35,526 nucleotides of DNA from Candidatus Sumerlaeota bacterium (GTDB lineage Bacteria; Sumerlaeota; Sumerlaeia; JADFCT01). The stretch lies in assembly GCA_026398575.1 (NCBI GenBank), contig JAPLSP010000105.1, positions 1 to 35,526 of the forward strand, in the 5' to 3' direction. The notes under the pieces are model-generated. The model was not told where the DNA came from, made no database searches, and saw nothing but the letters and a program-made list of their open reading frames with translations. Of this stretch, positions 24,401 to 28,335 are shown one piece after another. Each line of letters opens with the position of its first letter. Positions within the stretch are counted from its first letter, which is position 1. A program made the position numbers and the translations under genes.

Positions 24401-24722
24401 CCCGCCAAAATGCCAGCTGCACGTTGCTGTAGTTGGCGCAATTGATCGCCTGAGTCCGGGCGTATTCGGGCGCCGCCATTTCTCCATAGTCGCCGTCCAG
24501 GTTGTAGCCGACGACGTTGCGCCCTGTATGGCCGGCGGTAGGATCATACCACCACGATCCTCCTCCCGCTGGCATTCCAAAACACCATTGCCCTTCGTAC
24601 GTCCATCCGGGGTCTGTGTCCATGGGAAACGAAGCGATCGTTTCCGTTCTTGCTGCGACGATGGAGAACAACGCGAACGCCGCAATCATCCCGCAGACGC
24701 GCAACCAGTTTTTGGATTTCAT
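3465..24722 (-). CDS. Giant secreted modular protein: nine beta-helix modules, repeat array, dockerin-like end (7085 aa)
   Basis: Predicted secreted or surface protein; the ligand is unknown. In order: a signal peptide (residues 1 to about 27), a jelly-roll/MAM-like domain to about 190 ending WNIDDVAVTG, a BACON-like domain to about 300, then nine right-handed beta-helix modules. The modules have coils of the form TNCxISGNxAxxYGGGIY and each ends in the ALDRGxxxGAP...DIGAYE motif of choice-of-anchor Q proteins. Eight Ig-like domains (GGAWTxYGGxxTASPIxF...ATDxAGNVE) link them. An Fn3-like domain, an array of 11 + 6 beta-rich repeats and a half dockerin (D7067-D7078 calcium loop) follow. AAGGAAGAG precedes the ATG at a good distance. 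No catalytic motif was recognised, so a structural, adhesive or glycan-binding role is inferred. The frame is unbroken over 21 kb. Confidence 0.93.
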   Translation of the reverse strand: MKSKNWLRVCGMIAAFALFSIVAARTETIASFPMDTDPGWTYEGQWCFGMPAGGGSWWYDPTAGHTGRNVVGYNLDGDYGEMAAPEYARTQAINCANYSNVQLAFWRVLIVEVDTLASASIQASRDGVTWVDIWANAGAGEIVDGDWTLVSYDLSAVADGQPTVFVRWGMGPVQNAWGYPGWNIDDVAVTGDRADALVVLPATAWNPSGPKGGPFAPASIVYTLANASTTALNWAATTSSLCSISKASGTLGAGASTTLTVSLTAAANSLAAGAYDFTYIFANASSGASQVFRARLTAQPVYYANAARIDDSGDGLSWGAAKKTIQAAINATTSAHYVWAAKGKYTEVLTLPSGAHLVGGFAGTESAFSQRNVSANPTILSGGTTSGPVVGITAADNCGVDGFTITDGLSASYSGGVYLSRAGANVTIANCAITSNVSSYGGGIYCESSYPTITNCSIWGNRTSNWGGGLYIYSGAPVLSQCQILANVSATAGGGAVLDYSYPSISDSLICGNQSTGVGGGIYSYYYCEPVITSCVISGNIGSAGGGLYFNDTYSASIVNSIISGNAARSSNGGGIYSYYSSPGFLNCTISSNHLIIPSANGAGLYSVYSSPICTNTLFENCPRYAIYEYSINEAVQARYCLFYNNPIGDYRRRTSAGYVTYSNARDINWNVPGASNNVTGDPLFAMNVPAPTTASWTLAPVYDTALRRTTMCNSAASYVPGALRGQLINPNLTQRRQALVADNTTTAIIVWGDATAFSTATTVYQFMNYHLTSGSAALDRGCIAGAPANDMDGDARPGADGKVDIGVDEAPAAWTPAHETSAPISIVRNLAELAVTAAFDVPFLAVDDASGVQYIQLYYRLNGGAWTLYPGTFASSPAVFNSASTGGDGYYEFYSRATDNDGNVEPAHAGPDAGINVVTSFTASQVYVDLFSTFPLNGGDWAHAMRKINHGLLIAQAFSVPEVWVAEGTYAGMVTMQDGVALYGGFRGTETALVQRDMAAYPAIIDAAGAKHALLLDSISSAVIDGFTIRGGNANGTGGTPDGSGGGVYARRAGANVTLAQCMIRNNYGRNGGGLYITSSSLSVINSVIALNSCTYGGGVYADDGATPVFTNCSIANNSSSWGGGLWMSGSAFASLLNSRISGNFAYYGGGLYGSGGGCNLTNTVFSANNGYYYGGAVYGDVVTTITNCAISHNYISYYGGGGILGTSAAHHTILNTIFEQNNNYAVSDNGSLSCFVAITNCLFYNNPQGDYNDAETGVQTGALAIDMNIANALGTHEGDSKFLMDTGGSTSGTWTLAPAYNSALDQTALWDAAASFTTGALRNCLIAPNADPQTQAVIFDNTTTMIIVAGDVTGYAGVSTPYALVDYHLTSGSAALDRGAAAGAPATDFDSDPRPGGDGLVDIGPDEAPDAYLPPPDGTAPVSMVVGLPDVETTATFPVPYLAADGASGVKNIQLFYRHNGGAWTLYPGTYTASPISFNSLSTGGDGYYEFYSIATDNAGNGEAAPATPDDDTAVVTSFTASRVYVDKQSSGTLIGDSWTRALHTGAGGLIVAQFYSVPEIWVAQGVYPESIAMISTTSLYGGFRGGASGEASLAERGDPFTRETVLDSSTSLKGGRANHTVTMIGLSNARIDGFTLTGAQASDYGGGIVCRNSGATNTIINCLISGNSGGDWGGGIACVTGSAAPVIQRCKIQNNSATYGGGIAVQGGAAASIFNCEFTANTANSGGALLIDSTGIAFVTSCVIARNFVNDFGGGICCYATSVTVTSCVISGNHANNRGGGIYIDYCSPSFINCQITGCFTYSYGAAAYLRQGSPSFMNCTVSGNQSNSSAGGFLLDSTTAQIVNTIFEGNIPHGIEQYAVSNASVRNCLFHNNTNGAYYYDPASGFSPEVTSASMINALIPNAQNNYDGDPKFFMNGALATTGTWTANPVYIAALNQTVLTDGSKNFVPGSLKGRLLRWNDASWSAETLIMDNTTTVVYALSDITAWVASGDRWRLADYHLTAGSAALDRATSAGAPANDIEGTARPGADGLFDIGAHEGAAAYTPPPDTVPPFSVIFGLPDIVTSPMVSVPYYAGDGETGIKNVRLYYRRPNGVWTQYGGNFTASPIAFNSSTTGGDGYYEFYSVATDLADNVEPAPDVADDGTLIISSFPGPRVYVNLAASGVQNGKTWADAVHTVALAMFICQNFNVPEIWIARGTYPERISMRSGQSIYGGFSGTESALAERNWTANETTLDGGAAGSVVTISNITTVTLDGLTLLNGSATNGGGVLISNAGSAVTVANCMIRGNYSSYYGGGIYCYGSTPLITNTTLCANTGDIYGGGIYCQSSSAIITSCVLVSNGTYYYGGGVFLDNASHASITSSVIVGNTCYYYYGGGALISATSASLINCLITGNSAPNGGGISLYAGASPQIVNCTISRNAGNDGVYCSGAVATAFINCLFEGNNYGVFEDSSNGASRLINCLFWNNTSGDFYDNEPSGAVNRISAVQINAFSPGCSGNITGNPLFIMDTDAATTGTWTDAPVYDAALKQTALWDSATTFALLSLRGRLINCNTAQPLQALILDNTTTCIFVASDVSAYAGAGSVYQLIDYRLADGSAALDRGAGAGAPSCDIEGTPRPGADGLFDIGAYEAPAAWQPPADTNPPISLVAGLPDFVTTTTFNVTYFAGDNEGYIQYVNLYYRHGGGAWTQYGGNYTASPVSFNTAATGGDGYYEFYSIATDMAGNVETSKTAAEDGTLVITSFAGPRVYVNQAAAGEQTGKSWTDAVHTVAHAMLICQNFNVPEIWVARGTYAERISMLSGQRIYGGFAGSEASLAERAISLNETILDGGAAGSVVTINSVTTITLDGFTITNGNVNEGGGAFIWYAGDSITIANCSFINNTANYGGAVRCVGCSPLFINCMIAANVGAYYGGGFSVWNANPVITSCSIVGNYAANYYGGGFYSDGACNVQITSCLISANSANSGGGVYCNQTTMTLANCVLSGNSGYYGSALYINNFSPQVINCTFSDNTSYYCGAVFCYGAVGTAFTNCLFEGNQTYAVYENDGAGASRLINCLFYNNTAGDFYDNSPSGAINYISAAQINAYAAGCSGNVTGAPMLWMDSAAATTGTWTADPIFDGAINRTLLFDASQSFIPGALKGRIIRPNDASYTYEQLIMDNTTTAISIRGDVTSWVGNGNSWRLSDCHLANGSVALDRGTSAGAPVCDMEGTARPGADGKYDIGAYEAAAAYTSKPDVEPPFSETHGLPAHTTATVLNLQWWAGDNESGINYIELVYRKDGGAWTTVGLHYTASPIAFDTAGAGGNGFYEFYTIATDNAGNVEAAPATPDDHTLVISSFTGTRIYMDVASTGPQTGESWATPLHTFQDAFWVGQAFNLREIWVAQGTYPESIALISGYAIYGGFAGTETLLSERDIPAHETILDGTGYYHVVVMDTITTVTFDGFTVTGGNASSYSSPDYLGGGLYLRFLDRSVIIAHCVIRNNQANAYGYGGGVFFDRASPELRDCEIRSNYSSGYGGGLFNYDSNPLMVRCIISGNTTQNHGAGVYGESGSTITLLNCMIYQNQSSSGYGGGIYINSTGFATITSCVISANGAVYYGGLALYYASAEVTSCVLSGNWASYAGGGVACISAPNARFTNCLIAGNTVTYYGGAGMYFDLGSNAIVTNCNISGNYSTYRYAGGGGVYLASYCALEFTNCIFSQNSYYAIFEANATCQTKTRHCLFFNNPDGDYYASTPQGEALYTGAIPINLNVAGALDNTEGDPLFFMNSDQATTGVWTADPVYDPMLQRTALTDSAQNFTTGALKGRMIRADEAIYNYEILILDNDATRIFIPYDSTDWANNGDPWRLMDYHLTSGSAALDRGTSVGAPLCDIEGAVRPGADGLFDIGAYEATAAWQPPDDVTSPSSEVRGLPDFLTTAIVSVTYVAGDDASGMRDVQLFYLKDSAGSWTQYGGAFTASPITFDTGGTGGDGFYEFYTIATDNAGNVEAAPEVADDSVLVITTFTAQRVYVDQATTGVQTGDSWANALNSIHHALSVAQAYSVNEIWVARGAYPESIAFFSGLSVYGGFAGGETSPAQRDVKANETILDATGRYHAVAMSSVTTVTLDGFTITNANANGGGSWETYGGGVFLYGTDVSATISNCIIRCNNASSYGGGIYLYSANAVISSCTIAANSAGYGGGVFYDTNSGGQLINCIIGGNWANPDGGGVYCYSNSNPEIANCVFTGNGCQSWGGAMRFYYSNPTLVNNTISRNFCNGDSGGILLWSSNPTFVNNIFDHNSGYAIYEYDTPMATHIGYNLFHGNASGDYANYVPSVGATGYTGGADINAYVDGAERNVTGDPMFAMDGAGATTGTWSDAAVFDPATNRMHMLDSARSFPDGSLKGLFIGANMDSYPYYRILIVDNTSTAIIGIGDNSSWIPAGVTYQLMDFHLTDGSMALDRALVTSAPLFDIESAPRPGSDALADIGAYEAPSAYAPPADNTPPMSQVVGLPDFITTSLLNVTYVAGDSESGLRDTQVYYRKDGGAWTTYGGPSTASPIPFDARTVGGDGFYEFYTRARDYAGNVEDAPATPDGSVLIVTAFAASRVYVDLNSAGAQTGASWANALHTIAQALSVAQAYNKTEIWVARGTYPESIAFFSGLSIYGGFASGQTSLTQRDVKANETILDATGRYHAVTMNSVTTVTLDGFTLANANANGGSWDSYGGGVLLLYTDTSAVVSNCVIRNNSAASNGGGIFLYSASAIITSCTIANNSAGGGGGVLFHTDSGGSLTNCLIGGNWTSSDGGGVYCYSNSNPEIANCVFTGNGAAGIGGAIQCYYSNPTIVNNTFSRNFCNSGTGSGILLWSSNPAIVNNIFDRNSSYAIYEYDTPMTPYTGYNLFFGNGAGDYANYVPSIGIVVHTGAVDINAYVDGAERNVTGDPLFAMDNAGATTGTWSDAPIYDALSDRLYLFDSSRSFAAGSLKGRFLGANMDSYSGYRILIVDNTSTAIISVADNSSWISAGVSYQVMDFHLMNGSTALDRALVTSAPAFDIESAARPGADGLADIGAYEASAAFEPPADLTSPMSQVVGLPDFITTSLLDVAYVAGDGESGLRDVQLYYRKDGGAWTPYGSLATASPIPFDARTVGGDGFYEFYTRARDYAGNVEDAPLVPDDDVLIVSQFAASRVYVDLHSTGTQTGDSWPNALHRVNHALFVAQTYGLNEIWVARGTYKEGVGFFTNLYVYGGFAGTETALSQRDWAANETILDGNSVYNHVVWMDGIGSATLDGFTVTGGYATGVSANGGGVFLRNVDATVSIVYCRILNNRADNYGGGVSCDSGSPIVANCVIGGNTSNSGGGISANGPMTILHCQIVGNSASSGYGGGVYCFENAVMTQCVISGNSASVNGGGIYFIYYYPNITNCLISGNNAGAWGGGAFCYNSNASFTNCTISSNSVSSGGGGIFLQWYSAPIITNTLFEGNTNFAIYDYDATVSPQTQYCLFYNNPNGDYLDDGGTPYTGAAAINASVAGAANNVDGDPRFVMNTEVIVTGIWTTATLYNSELHATMCVDEASSFVPGALKGRLINPNLIHPYHLYILDNTTTAIWTLGDASTWVSSGSQYQLIDYHLTSGSAAVDAATSAGAPLDDLDGQTRPVWGYSDIGCYEWNPWPLAPYGPNPADGAVEVPIATSLQWIKNARTDLFDLYLWNSSLPRPLAPTTSGLTGEIFVPLSPLEYNTTYSWQLIARNIYADQAGPVWSFATRSAGTVAVQVTPVAATWSFKDGNGVTHAGAGSETTTGIPTGDIVLTWDALANYDSPEPVTTTQTLEREGITTFTGDYTRHAGTVVIEVTPDVASWGFTDGDGGIHTGSSDQVVTGVPTGVIDVNWFPLGGYDTPPATSQTLAKNDVTTFTVVYARHKGTVVVDVTPGSATWSFTDGDSGVHAGAGSQVTTGVPTGDITITYNALADYDAPASQTQPLAKDGTATFTAAYTRHTGTVVVDVTPAASSWSFTDGDGVMRSGTGPSVIPSAATGLITLTWNTLPGYIAPAPNPTTATLVKDGVTTFTGVYTLIEYTLATFAPHGSVIRNPDLTAYSPGTTVTLTAIPDANYKFASWTGDVLPGYETDNPLLVTMDRDRTLTATMARDTGIVVVATLPVDAPWSFTDGDGVVHSGTGAAVTTGAATGLITLTWGLLPGYAEPTPNPTTATLAKDGVTNFTGVYTWIGYTLTALAAHGSVIRIPDLSAYPPGTTVTVTVIPDGNYQFVSWTGDVPPGHETDNPLFLTMDANKIITANLAHDLGTVVVDVTPASAPWSFTDGDGVVHSGTGVSVTTDAATGLIALTWGSLPGYAEPTPNPTTATLAKDGITTFTGVYTWIGYTLTTLAPHGAVTRNPDLAAYPPGTTVTLTAIPDANYQFASWTGDVPPGHETDNPLLLTMDANKIITANLSRDLGTVVVDVMPTTASWSFTDGDGVVHGGTGDAVTTDAATGLITLTWDALPGYAEPMPNPTTAPLAKDGVTTFTGVYTWIGYVLTTFAAHGSVTRIPDLAAYPPGTTVTLTAMPDANYHFISWTGDVPPGHETDNPLIVTMDRDRTLTATIARDLGTVVVDATPAAASWSFTDGDGVIRSGTGASVTTNAATGLITLTWGALPGYIAPAPNPTTATLAKDGVTTFTGVYTLIEYSLTTFASHGAVTRNPDLPAYPEGTTVTLTAMPDANYHFISWTGDVPPGHETDNPLIVTMDRDRTLTATIARDLGTVVVDATPAAASWSFTDGDGVIRSGTGASVTTGAATGLITLTWSALPGYIAPAPNPTTATLAKDGVTTFTGVYTLIEYSLTTFASHGAVTRNPDLPAYPEGTTVTLTAMPDANYHFISWSGDVPPGYETDNPLIVTMDRDRTLTATIARDLGTVVVDVTPAIATWSFTDGDGVIRSGTGASVTTGAATGLITLTWSALPGYDAPAPNPITAALIKDGVTTFTGVYARQTGTVAINVSPASVSWSLVDADAQLTTGSGSVVLTSVPIGLVTLTWQPLTGYDAPTTNPMTANLAKGDTVTFTGRYTLPINLIRQYLTGQITLSTEQEAAADINGDGRIDIADLIALMQR
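3468..3590 (-). other. Truncated dockerin-like C-terminal domain of the giant protein
   Basis: The last ~41 residues match the second half of a type I dockerin: helix LIRQYLTGQ, a linker TLSTEQEAA, then the calcium loop D7067-x-N7069-x-D7071-x-R-x-D7075-x-x-D7078 and a final helix. The first dockerin repeat lacks its calcium loop and keeps only a helix. Full dockerins bind cohesins, but no cohesin is encoded in this window, so the role here (docking, anchoring or sorting) is open. Confidence 0.75.
3594..7481 (-). repeat. C-terminal repeat array: 11 A-type and 6 InlB-B-like repeats
   Basis: Read on the minus strand there are eleven A repeats of about 76 residues (GTVVVDVTP, WSFTDGDGV, ATGLITLTW, LPGY, TATLAKDGVTTFTGVY). 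Repeats four to nine are each followed by a B repeat of about 76 residues (YTLTTFA.HG, YPPGTTVTLTA, FISWTGDVPPG, LTATIARD) that resembles the divergent InlB B-repeat. The A+B unit is close to 456 bp. The units at 4057-4512 and 4513-4968 are nearly identical at DNA level, implying recent duplication or gene conversion. The A repeat recalls PEGA-type folds but was not recognised as a named family. Confidence 0.85.
7785..23822 (-). repeat. Nine tandem beta-helix modules within the giant gene
   Basis: Module starts are placed at the recurring VYVD-like strand. On the minus strand: R1 23822-21945, R2 21944-20148, R3 20147-18246, R4 18245-16467, R5 16466-14685, R6 14684-12687, R7 12686-10950, R8 10949-9213, R9 9212 to about 7785. 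Complete modules (R1-R8, helix plus Ig-like linker) are 579-666 codons; the last lacks the standard linker. Each opens with a cap (SWANALHTI, EIWVARGTYPES, IYGGFAGTET, DGFTITxxNAN) and then repeats coils ending in YGGGIY or similar. R7 and R8 are both exactly 1737 bp and closely similar, so they look like the most recent duplication. Confidence 0.85.
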
Positions 24723-24947
24723 GATCTCTCTTCCTTTGCTTTCCGGACGAGGGGGGTTCGGAAGTCTTGATGGGGGTTTGGGAGATTCTATCCAATAGAG
24801 AGGGTATAAACATGAACCGTACTATATCTGCCGGTCAATCAAAAAAACTCGGAAGATAAGTTGGGGCGCATGACATAAAAGGGGGGTTTTAAGCGATCAA
24901 GCTGGCTGCCCGGTTTTCCCAGAATTGCTCGAACCGCTCGGAGTATT

Positions 24948-24970
24948 GGCAGAATCATGATGATTCTGCC
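24948..24970. repeat. Perfect 10-bp inverted repeat at the 3' end of the 119-residue gene
   Basis: GGCAGAATCA (24948-24957) and TGATTCTGCC (24961-24970) are exact complements with a three-base loop, overlapping the stop codon of the minus-strand gene ending at 24955. No T-run follows on either strand, so it is not a standard intrinsic terminator. It could protect a 3' end or act with Rho. Confidence 0.6.
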
Positions 24971-25314
24971 CCCAATAATTCAGCTTTGAGCGCCGTTTCG
25001 ATTTCGAGGATGGCTTGCGCATCGAGCGCCTTCGCTTCTTTCAGCAGATCAACCTGCCGCAGCCGCATTTCGGGCGTCCATTCTTCCGGCTTCTTCATGC
25101 GCCAGGGAAAAGGCGCGAGGCTGCGCTGGGCGCAGAGCGTGGTCTGAAGCTTGTCGAAGGCGCCGGCGGCTTTCATCAGATGCCAGGCGGCGGCGGGTTT
25201 GAATTCGCCTGCGACGTCTTTGAGATAGATTGCGGCGGCGGCCCGCGCGTCTATCAGGCAGGCGTAAATGAACGCATTGCCGAGCGTATGCTGGAACAAT
25301 TGGTCCTTGTTCAT
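24955..25314 (-). CDS. Helical hypothetical protein, probably a frameshifted remnant
   Basis: This open frame gives 119 residues rich in Ala, Leu and Glu, predicted helical, with ARAAAAIYLKDVA and AAWHLMKAAGAFDKL as the best-conserved-looking parts. The same frame stays open upstream to a stop at 25425-25423 and adds a sensible sequence (GDYNCGQAAYDHWIAALSDE) but has no ATG, GTG or TTG there. An ATG with an AGGA upstream lies in another frame at 25430, four bases past the preceding gene's stop. A single missing base would join the two into about 158 residues. The pattern G-x-AYDxWIxAL followed by EAR/DAR-x-AA-x-L recalls helical C-terminal regions of some uncharacterised bacterial proteins, which I cannot name with confidence. 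Confidence 0.5.
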   Translation of the reverse strand: MNKDQLFQHTLGNAFIYACLIDARAAAAIYLKDVAGEFKPAAAWHLMKAAGAFDKLQTTLCAQRSLAPFPWRMKKPEEWTPEMRLRQVDLLKEAKALDAQAILEIETALKAELLGAESS

Positions 25315-25434
25315 TTTTGCTCTTGCGTCCTCGTCGGACAGCGCCGCGATCCAGTGATCGTAAGCAGCCTGGCCGCAGTTGTAGTCGCCGGCTTCTTCTC
25401 GCGCGCCATCATTGACAAAGAGTCATTCATCGGC

Positions 25435-26064
25435 TCATTCCTGTTTGGGTATTCCAAGCAATGCGCGAAGCCTTGGCGCTTGTCCACACAAGCTGGCAAC
25501 ATTGCCCCAAGAATCGTTATAAATGCACAAGCCATCGAGAAAGCCTTTAAGCATCTGCAACTCATCCACGCTTTGCAGGGGCTCTTCATGGCGCGCGCCA
25601 TTGGCGTAGGTCACCTTCAACATTAATGCTCTTACCTTGGCCTCGGGGCGGCACTTCATGCACAAGCTGCTTTCGTCCAAAGCGAACTGCGCTTCTTTGC
25701 GCTGCGAGAGCGCTTCAAATTTGCTGCGAAAAGAGCCAAGGCGAGGAATCAAATGCGCTGAATTCGAGGTGTACAGCGTTTTCTCTCCGCAGACGGGGCA
25801 GATGTAATCCGCGCGATCGGGAGGCGGCGACATGATATAGCAGCTGGCGCCTATCATGGAATCATAGCGACCGCTTTGCTTTTCCAGCCGGCTCAGCATG
25901 CGCCCGACTTCCTCGGACGACAGGCTTTGGATGCTTTGCGCCGTGACCTGCGCGCCGGGCGGCAAAGAGGCGAAAGAAGATTGTCTGGACTTGCCGCACG
26001 CGACGCCGATCAGCATCAAAAGCAAGAACAAGAAAGCAAGACATGCGACAAGGACCGTAGGCAT
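25435..26064 (-). CDS. Membrane-anchored protein with a four-cysteine zinc-ribbon-like motif
   Basis: A 209-residue protein with no recognised family. Residues 2-22 form a hydrophobic segment ending in VAC, which could be an N-terminal anchor or, less likely, a lipoprotein signal (the residue before VA is Gly rather than Leu). C89-P-V-C92 and C135-M-K-C138 form two CxxC pairs 42 residues apart, as in zinc ribbons or rubredoxin-like knuckles. The C-terminal part (LQSVDELQMLKGFLDGLCIYNDSWG) looks like a small helical domain. It lies 31 bases after the multi-pass membrane protein gene and just ahead of the frameshifted helical gene, so all three are likely cotranscribed. Function unknown. Confidence 0.75.
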   Translation of the reverse strand: MPTVLVACLAFLFLLLMLIGVACGKSRQSSFASLPPGAQVTAQSIQSLSSEEVGRMLSRLEKQSGRYDSMIGASCYIMSPPPDRADYICPVCGEKTLYTSNSAHLIPRLGSFRSKFEALSQRKEAQFALDESSLCMKCRPEAKVRALMLKVTYANGARHEEPLQSVDELQMLKGFLDGLCIYNDSWGNVASLCGQAPRLRALLGIPKQE

Positions 26065-26095
26065 GGTTCACGTTTCCTCCAGTTCGCCCTTGCGG

Positions 26096-27367
26096 CTATG
26101 CGCCGTCCGCCTGCCATTCGGATGAAAGATTCCGGGCGCCGGCGCGCAGACACAGCATGCTTCCCGGCGCCAACAGCATTGCCACAACCGCCGCGCGCAG
26201 ACAATAGCCAAATGACAGCAGGTTGAAGGCTGTCATACCAAGCATCTGCTTTTCATCAACCTCCGTGAAATTGACAATGCGTGCCCACAGCCTTCCATAT
26301 AGAAGCATGAAATCCCTGGTATAGCCCAGCTGCCCGTAGAGCACCCATACTATGCCTGCCGCAGCGATCGCGCAAGAAAGCCGGATTGCCAACCGAGGAT
26401 GCGAACAATATCCCACTGTTTTTTGCCTCCAACCTCGCGGCGCAAGAAGCAGGATCAGCCGGCAAAAGACATAGGCGGGAATGAAGAAAGCGAGCATCCG
26501 GCCTCCGTCGGTCAAGACATCCTGCATGCAGATGTTGTGCGTCATGACTTTGTATTCCAGATAGCGGATGACGCCGTCTAAAAATGGCACGAAAAAAGGA
26601 ATGGTCGTGGCGGCGACCAACCCAACAAAAAAATCCCTTCGCCGCAGAAAGAGCGCATAGCCTGCCAATACCGCAAAAATCACCCACGGGAGGCGCCACC
26701 ACAAGAGCGCGAGATCAACGGTGTGAGTTGGCCCATAGCTGAATATGACGATATACGCCGCTCCCTTCAGTACTCCGTACACGATCGGCAAAGCGATCCA
26801 AGGCTGTGTGCGCCCGATCAGGTACAGGACAATCCCTGCGATGACCGGGCACAATATGATGAGTCCTTTTTGAAGCTCGTCCAGGTTCTCGTTGCTCAAC
26901 CCTTCGCACAACGAGGCGGAATGATCCTCGCTGAATGAAATCAGGAAGGCCATTGCGAGCACGGGCCAGAAAGCCGCTGCCATGATCGGCGCAAGGATGC
27001 TTTCGCGCGTCATCAGCGTGACCCAAAGTTCCTCAAGGGCGCCGGTTTTCACCTGGGTTTGAAGATCCGCATAAAGCCAGAAATATATGGCCGCGCTCCA
27101 TACAGGCAGTATGAACAGGTCCGGCGCCCAAAACCAGCTGTCAAAGGCCTGCCAGCCATCCTTTATCAGGGCGCCAAAATAGTCCGCAATGCAATAGAGG
27201 AAGATCAACAGCCCGAAGCGGAGCGCAACGTTCCGCCTTCGCCGCCGCCACAGTCGCACGGCATCCTCCGGCATCGCAGAAGGGACGGCAACATAACGCA
27301 ATAACCTGAGGGCCGATGACATTTGCATTTGGCAGCGCTCCAATACCAAGGCCGTTTGTGGCTGCAT
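26096..27367 (-). CDS. Multi-pass membrane protein with an ABC-2-permease-like segment
   Basis: A protein of up to 423 residues with about ten hydrophobic segments and a basic N-terminal stretch (RLWRRRRRNVALR) just before the first. After the second segment, the sequence TGALEELWVTLMTRESILA resembles the conserved cytoplasmic loop of ABC-2-type permeases (GTLEELLLTPLSxxEIL). This suggests an export permease or a relative of one. No ABC ATPase gene is adjacent, which weakens the assignment. The first ATG (27367) has no ribosome binding site; the Met at 27328 has GGAG nine bases upstream and may be the true start. It leads the probable operon 27367-24955. Confidence 0.75.
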   Translation of the reverse strand: MQPQTALVLERCQMQMSSALRLLRYVAVPSAMPEDAVRLWRRRRRNVALRFGLLIFLYCIADYFGALIKDGWQAFDSWFWAPDLFILPVWSAAIYFWLYADLQTQVKTGALEELWVTLMTRESILAPIMAAAFWPVLAMAFLISFSEDHSASLCEGLSNENLDELQKGLIILCPVIAGIVLYLIGRTQPWIALPIVYGVLKGAAYIVIFSYGPTHTVDLALLWWRLPWVIFAVLAGYALFLRRRDFFVGLVAATTIPFFVPFLDGVIRYLEYKVMTHNICMQDVLTDGGRMLAFFIPAYVFCRLILLLAPRGWRQKTVGYCSHPRLAIRLSCAIAAAGIVWVLYGQLGYTRDFMLLYGRLWARIVNFTEVDEKQMLGMTAFNLLSFGYCLRAAVVAMLLAPGSMLCLRAGARNLSSEWQADGA

Positions 27368-27547
27368 TCACTGGCAGCTTGCGCTATATGGATGGGATGA
27401 TATCCACTTTGACCGCGTAAAGAAAGCCGGAAATGCAACTGCCATGCTTCACTGGAAAATCCGACTGGACCGCAACGAATAATCCTGAAAAGATGCCGCA
27501 AATGATGGTTGCCTTTGGGGATACCGTCCAGCTTGGGAGATGGAATT

Positions 27548-28321
27548 ATGTCCGATTTACGGGCTTTCGATTTGACAGGCAAGACCGCCCTCGTAACGGG
27601 GAGCAACACGGGATTGGGATTGGGCATGGCGCGGGGATTGGCGCGCGCGGGGGCCAGAATCGCCGTTCATGGCCGCGATGCGCAGAAGAACCGCCGCGCG
27701 CTCGATGAACTGCTGGCGCTCAATCCGGGATGCAGGGAGTTCCGGTTCGATCTGGAGGAGACGCAGGGGATCGGCGATTTTTACGAGGAAGTCTCGCGCA
27801 TGATGGGAGGCATTGATATCCTCATCAACAACGCTGCGCTCCAGCACCGGGGCCGCGCCGATACGATTGAACTCGAGGCCTGGGAGCGGATTCATCGCAT
27901 CAACGTCACGGCGCCGTTTGTCCTGGCGCAATGCTTCGCGCGCGAACGGATCGCCGCGGGCAAGCCGGGGAGCATTATCTTCGTGGCGTCGCTGATGAGC
28001 GAGGCGGCGCGCCCGACGACGTCGCCCTATGCCTCAACGAAAGGCGCGATCCGCCAGCTGATTCGCGCGCTGGCCGTGGACTGGGCGCCGTTTGGCATCC
28101 GGGTCAACGGTATCGGCCCGGGTTATAATCAGACGGAAATGACACGCCCGCTTTATGAGGATCCCGAATTCGACACCTGGGTGCGCAAACGAACGCCGCT
28201 GGGGCGTTGGGGCCTGCCGGAGGATTATGAAGGCGCGGCGGTTTTCCTGGCCTCGCAGGCAGCGGCATTCATCACGGGGCAGATTCTTTATGTGGACGGA
28301 GGGTGGCTGGCGACGTTTTAG
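27548..28321 (+). CDS. SDR-family oxidoreductase (gluconate 5-dehydrogenase-like)
   Basis: A 257-residue classical short-chain dehydrogenase/reductase that should use NAD(P)(H) to interconvert an alcohol and a ketone. Visible motifs: TGxxxGxG (T17-G24), NNAA (94-97), N119, S148, and Y161-x-x-x-K165, the complete catalytic tetrad. ITGQILYVDGGW near the C-terminus is typical of the FabG/gluconate 5-dehydrogenase branch. The QHRGRADTIELEAWERIHRINVTAPF region fits sugar-acid dehydrogenases better than FabG, but the substrate cannot be fixed from sequence. The ATG at 27548 has GGGAG eight bases upstream; an ATG at 27509 would add 13 unlikely residues. It stands alone, divergent from the membrane-protein gene and convergent with the small cassette. 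Confidence 0.88.
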   Translation: MSDLRAFDLTGKTALVTGSNTGLGLGMARGLARAGARIAVHGRDAQKNRRALDELLALNPGCREFRFDLEETQGIGDFYEEVSRMMGGIDILINNAALQHRGRADTIELEAWERIHRINVTAPFVLAQCFARERIAAGKPGSIIFVASLMSEAARPTTSPYASTKGAIRQLIRALAVDWAPFGIRVNGIGPGYNQTEMTRPLYEDPEFDTWVRKRTPLGRWGLPEDYEGAAVFLASQAAAFITGQILYVDGGWLATF

Positions 28322-28335
28322 AAGGCAAAGCAAAT

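Noticed and set aside
24948..24970. Inverted repeat as an intrinsic terminator
   Set aside because: The stem is perfect, but no T-run follows on either strand.
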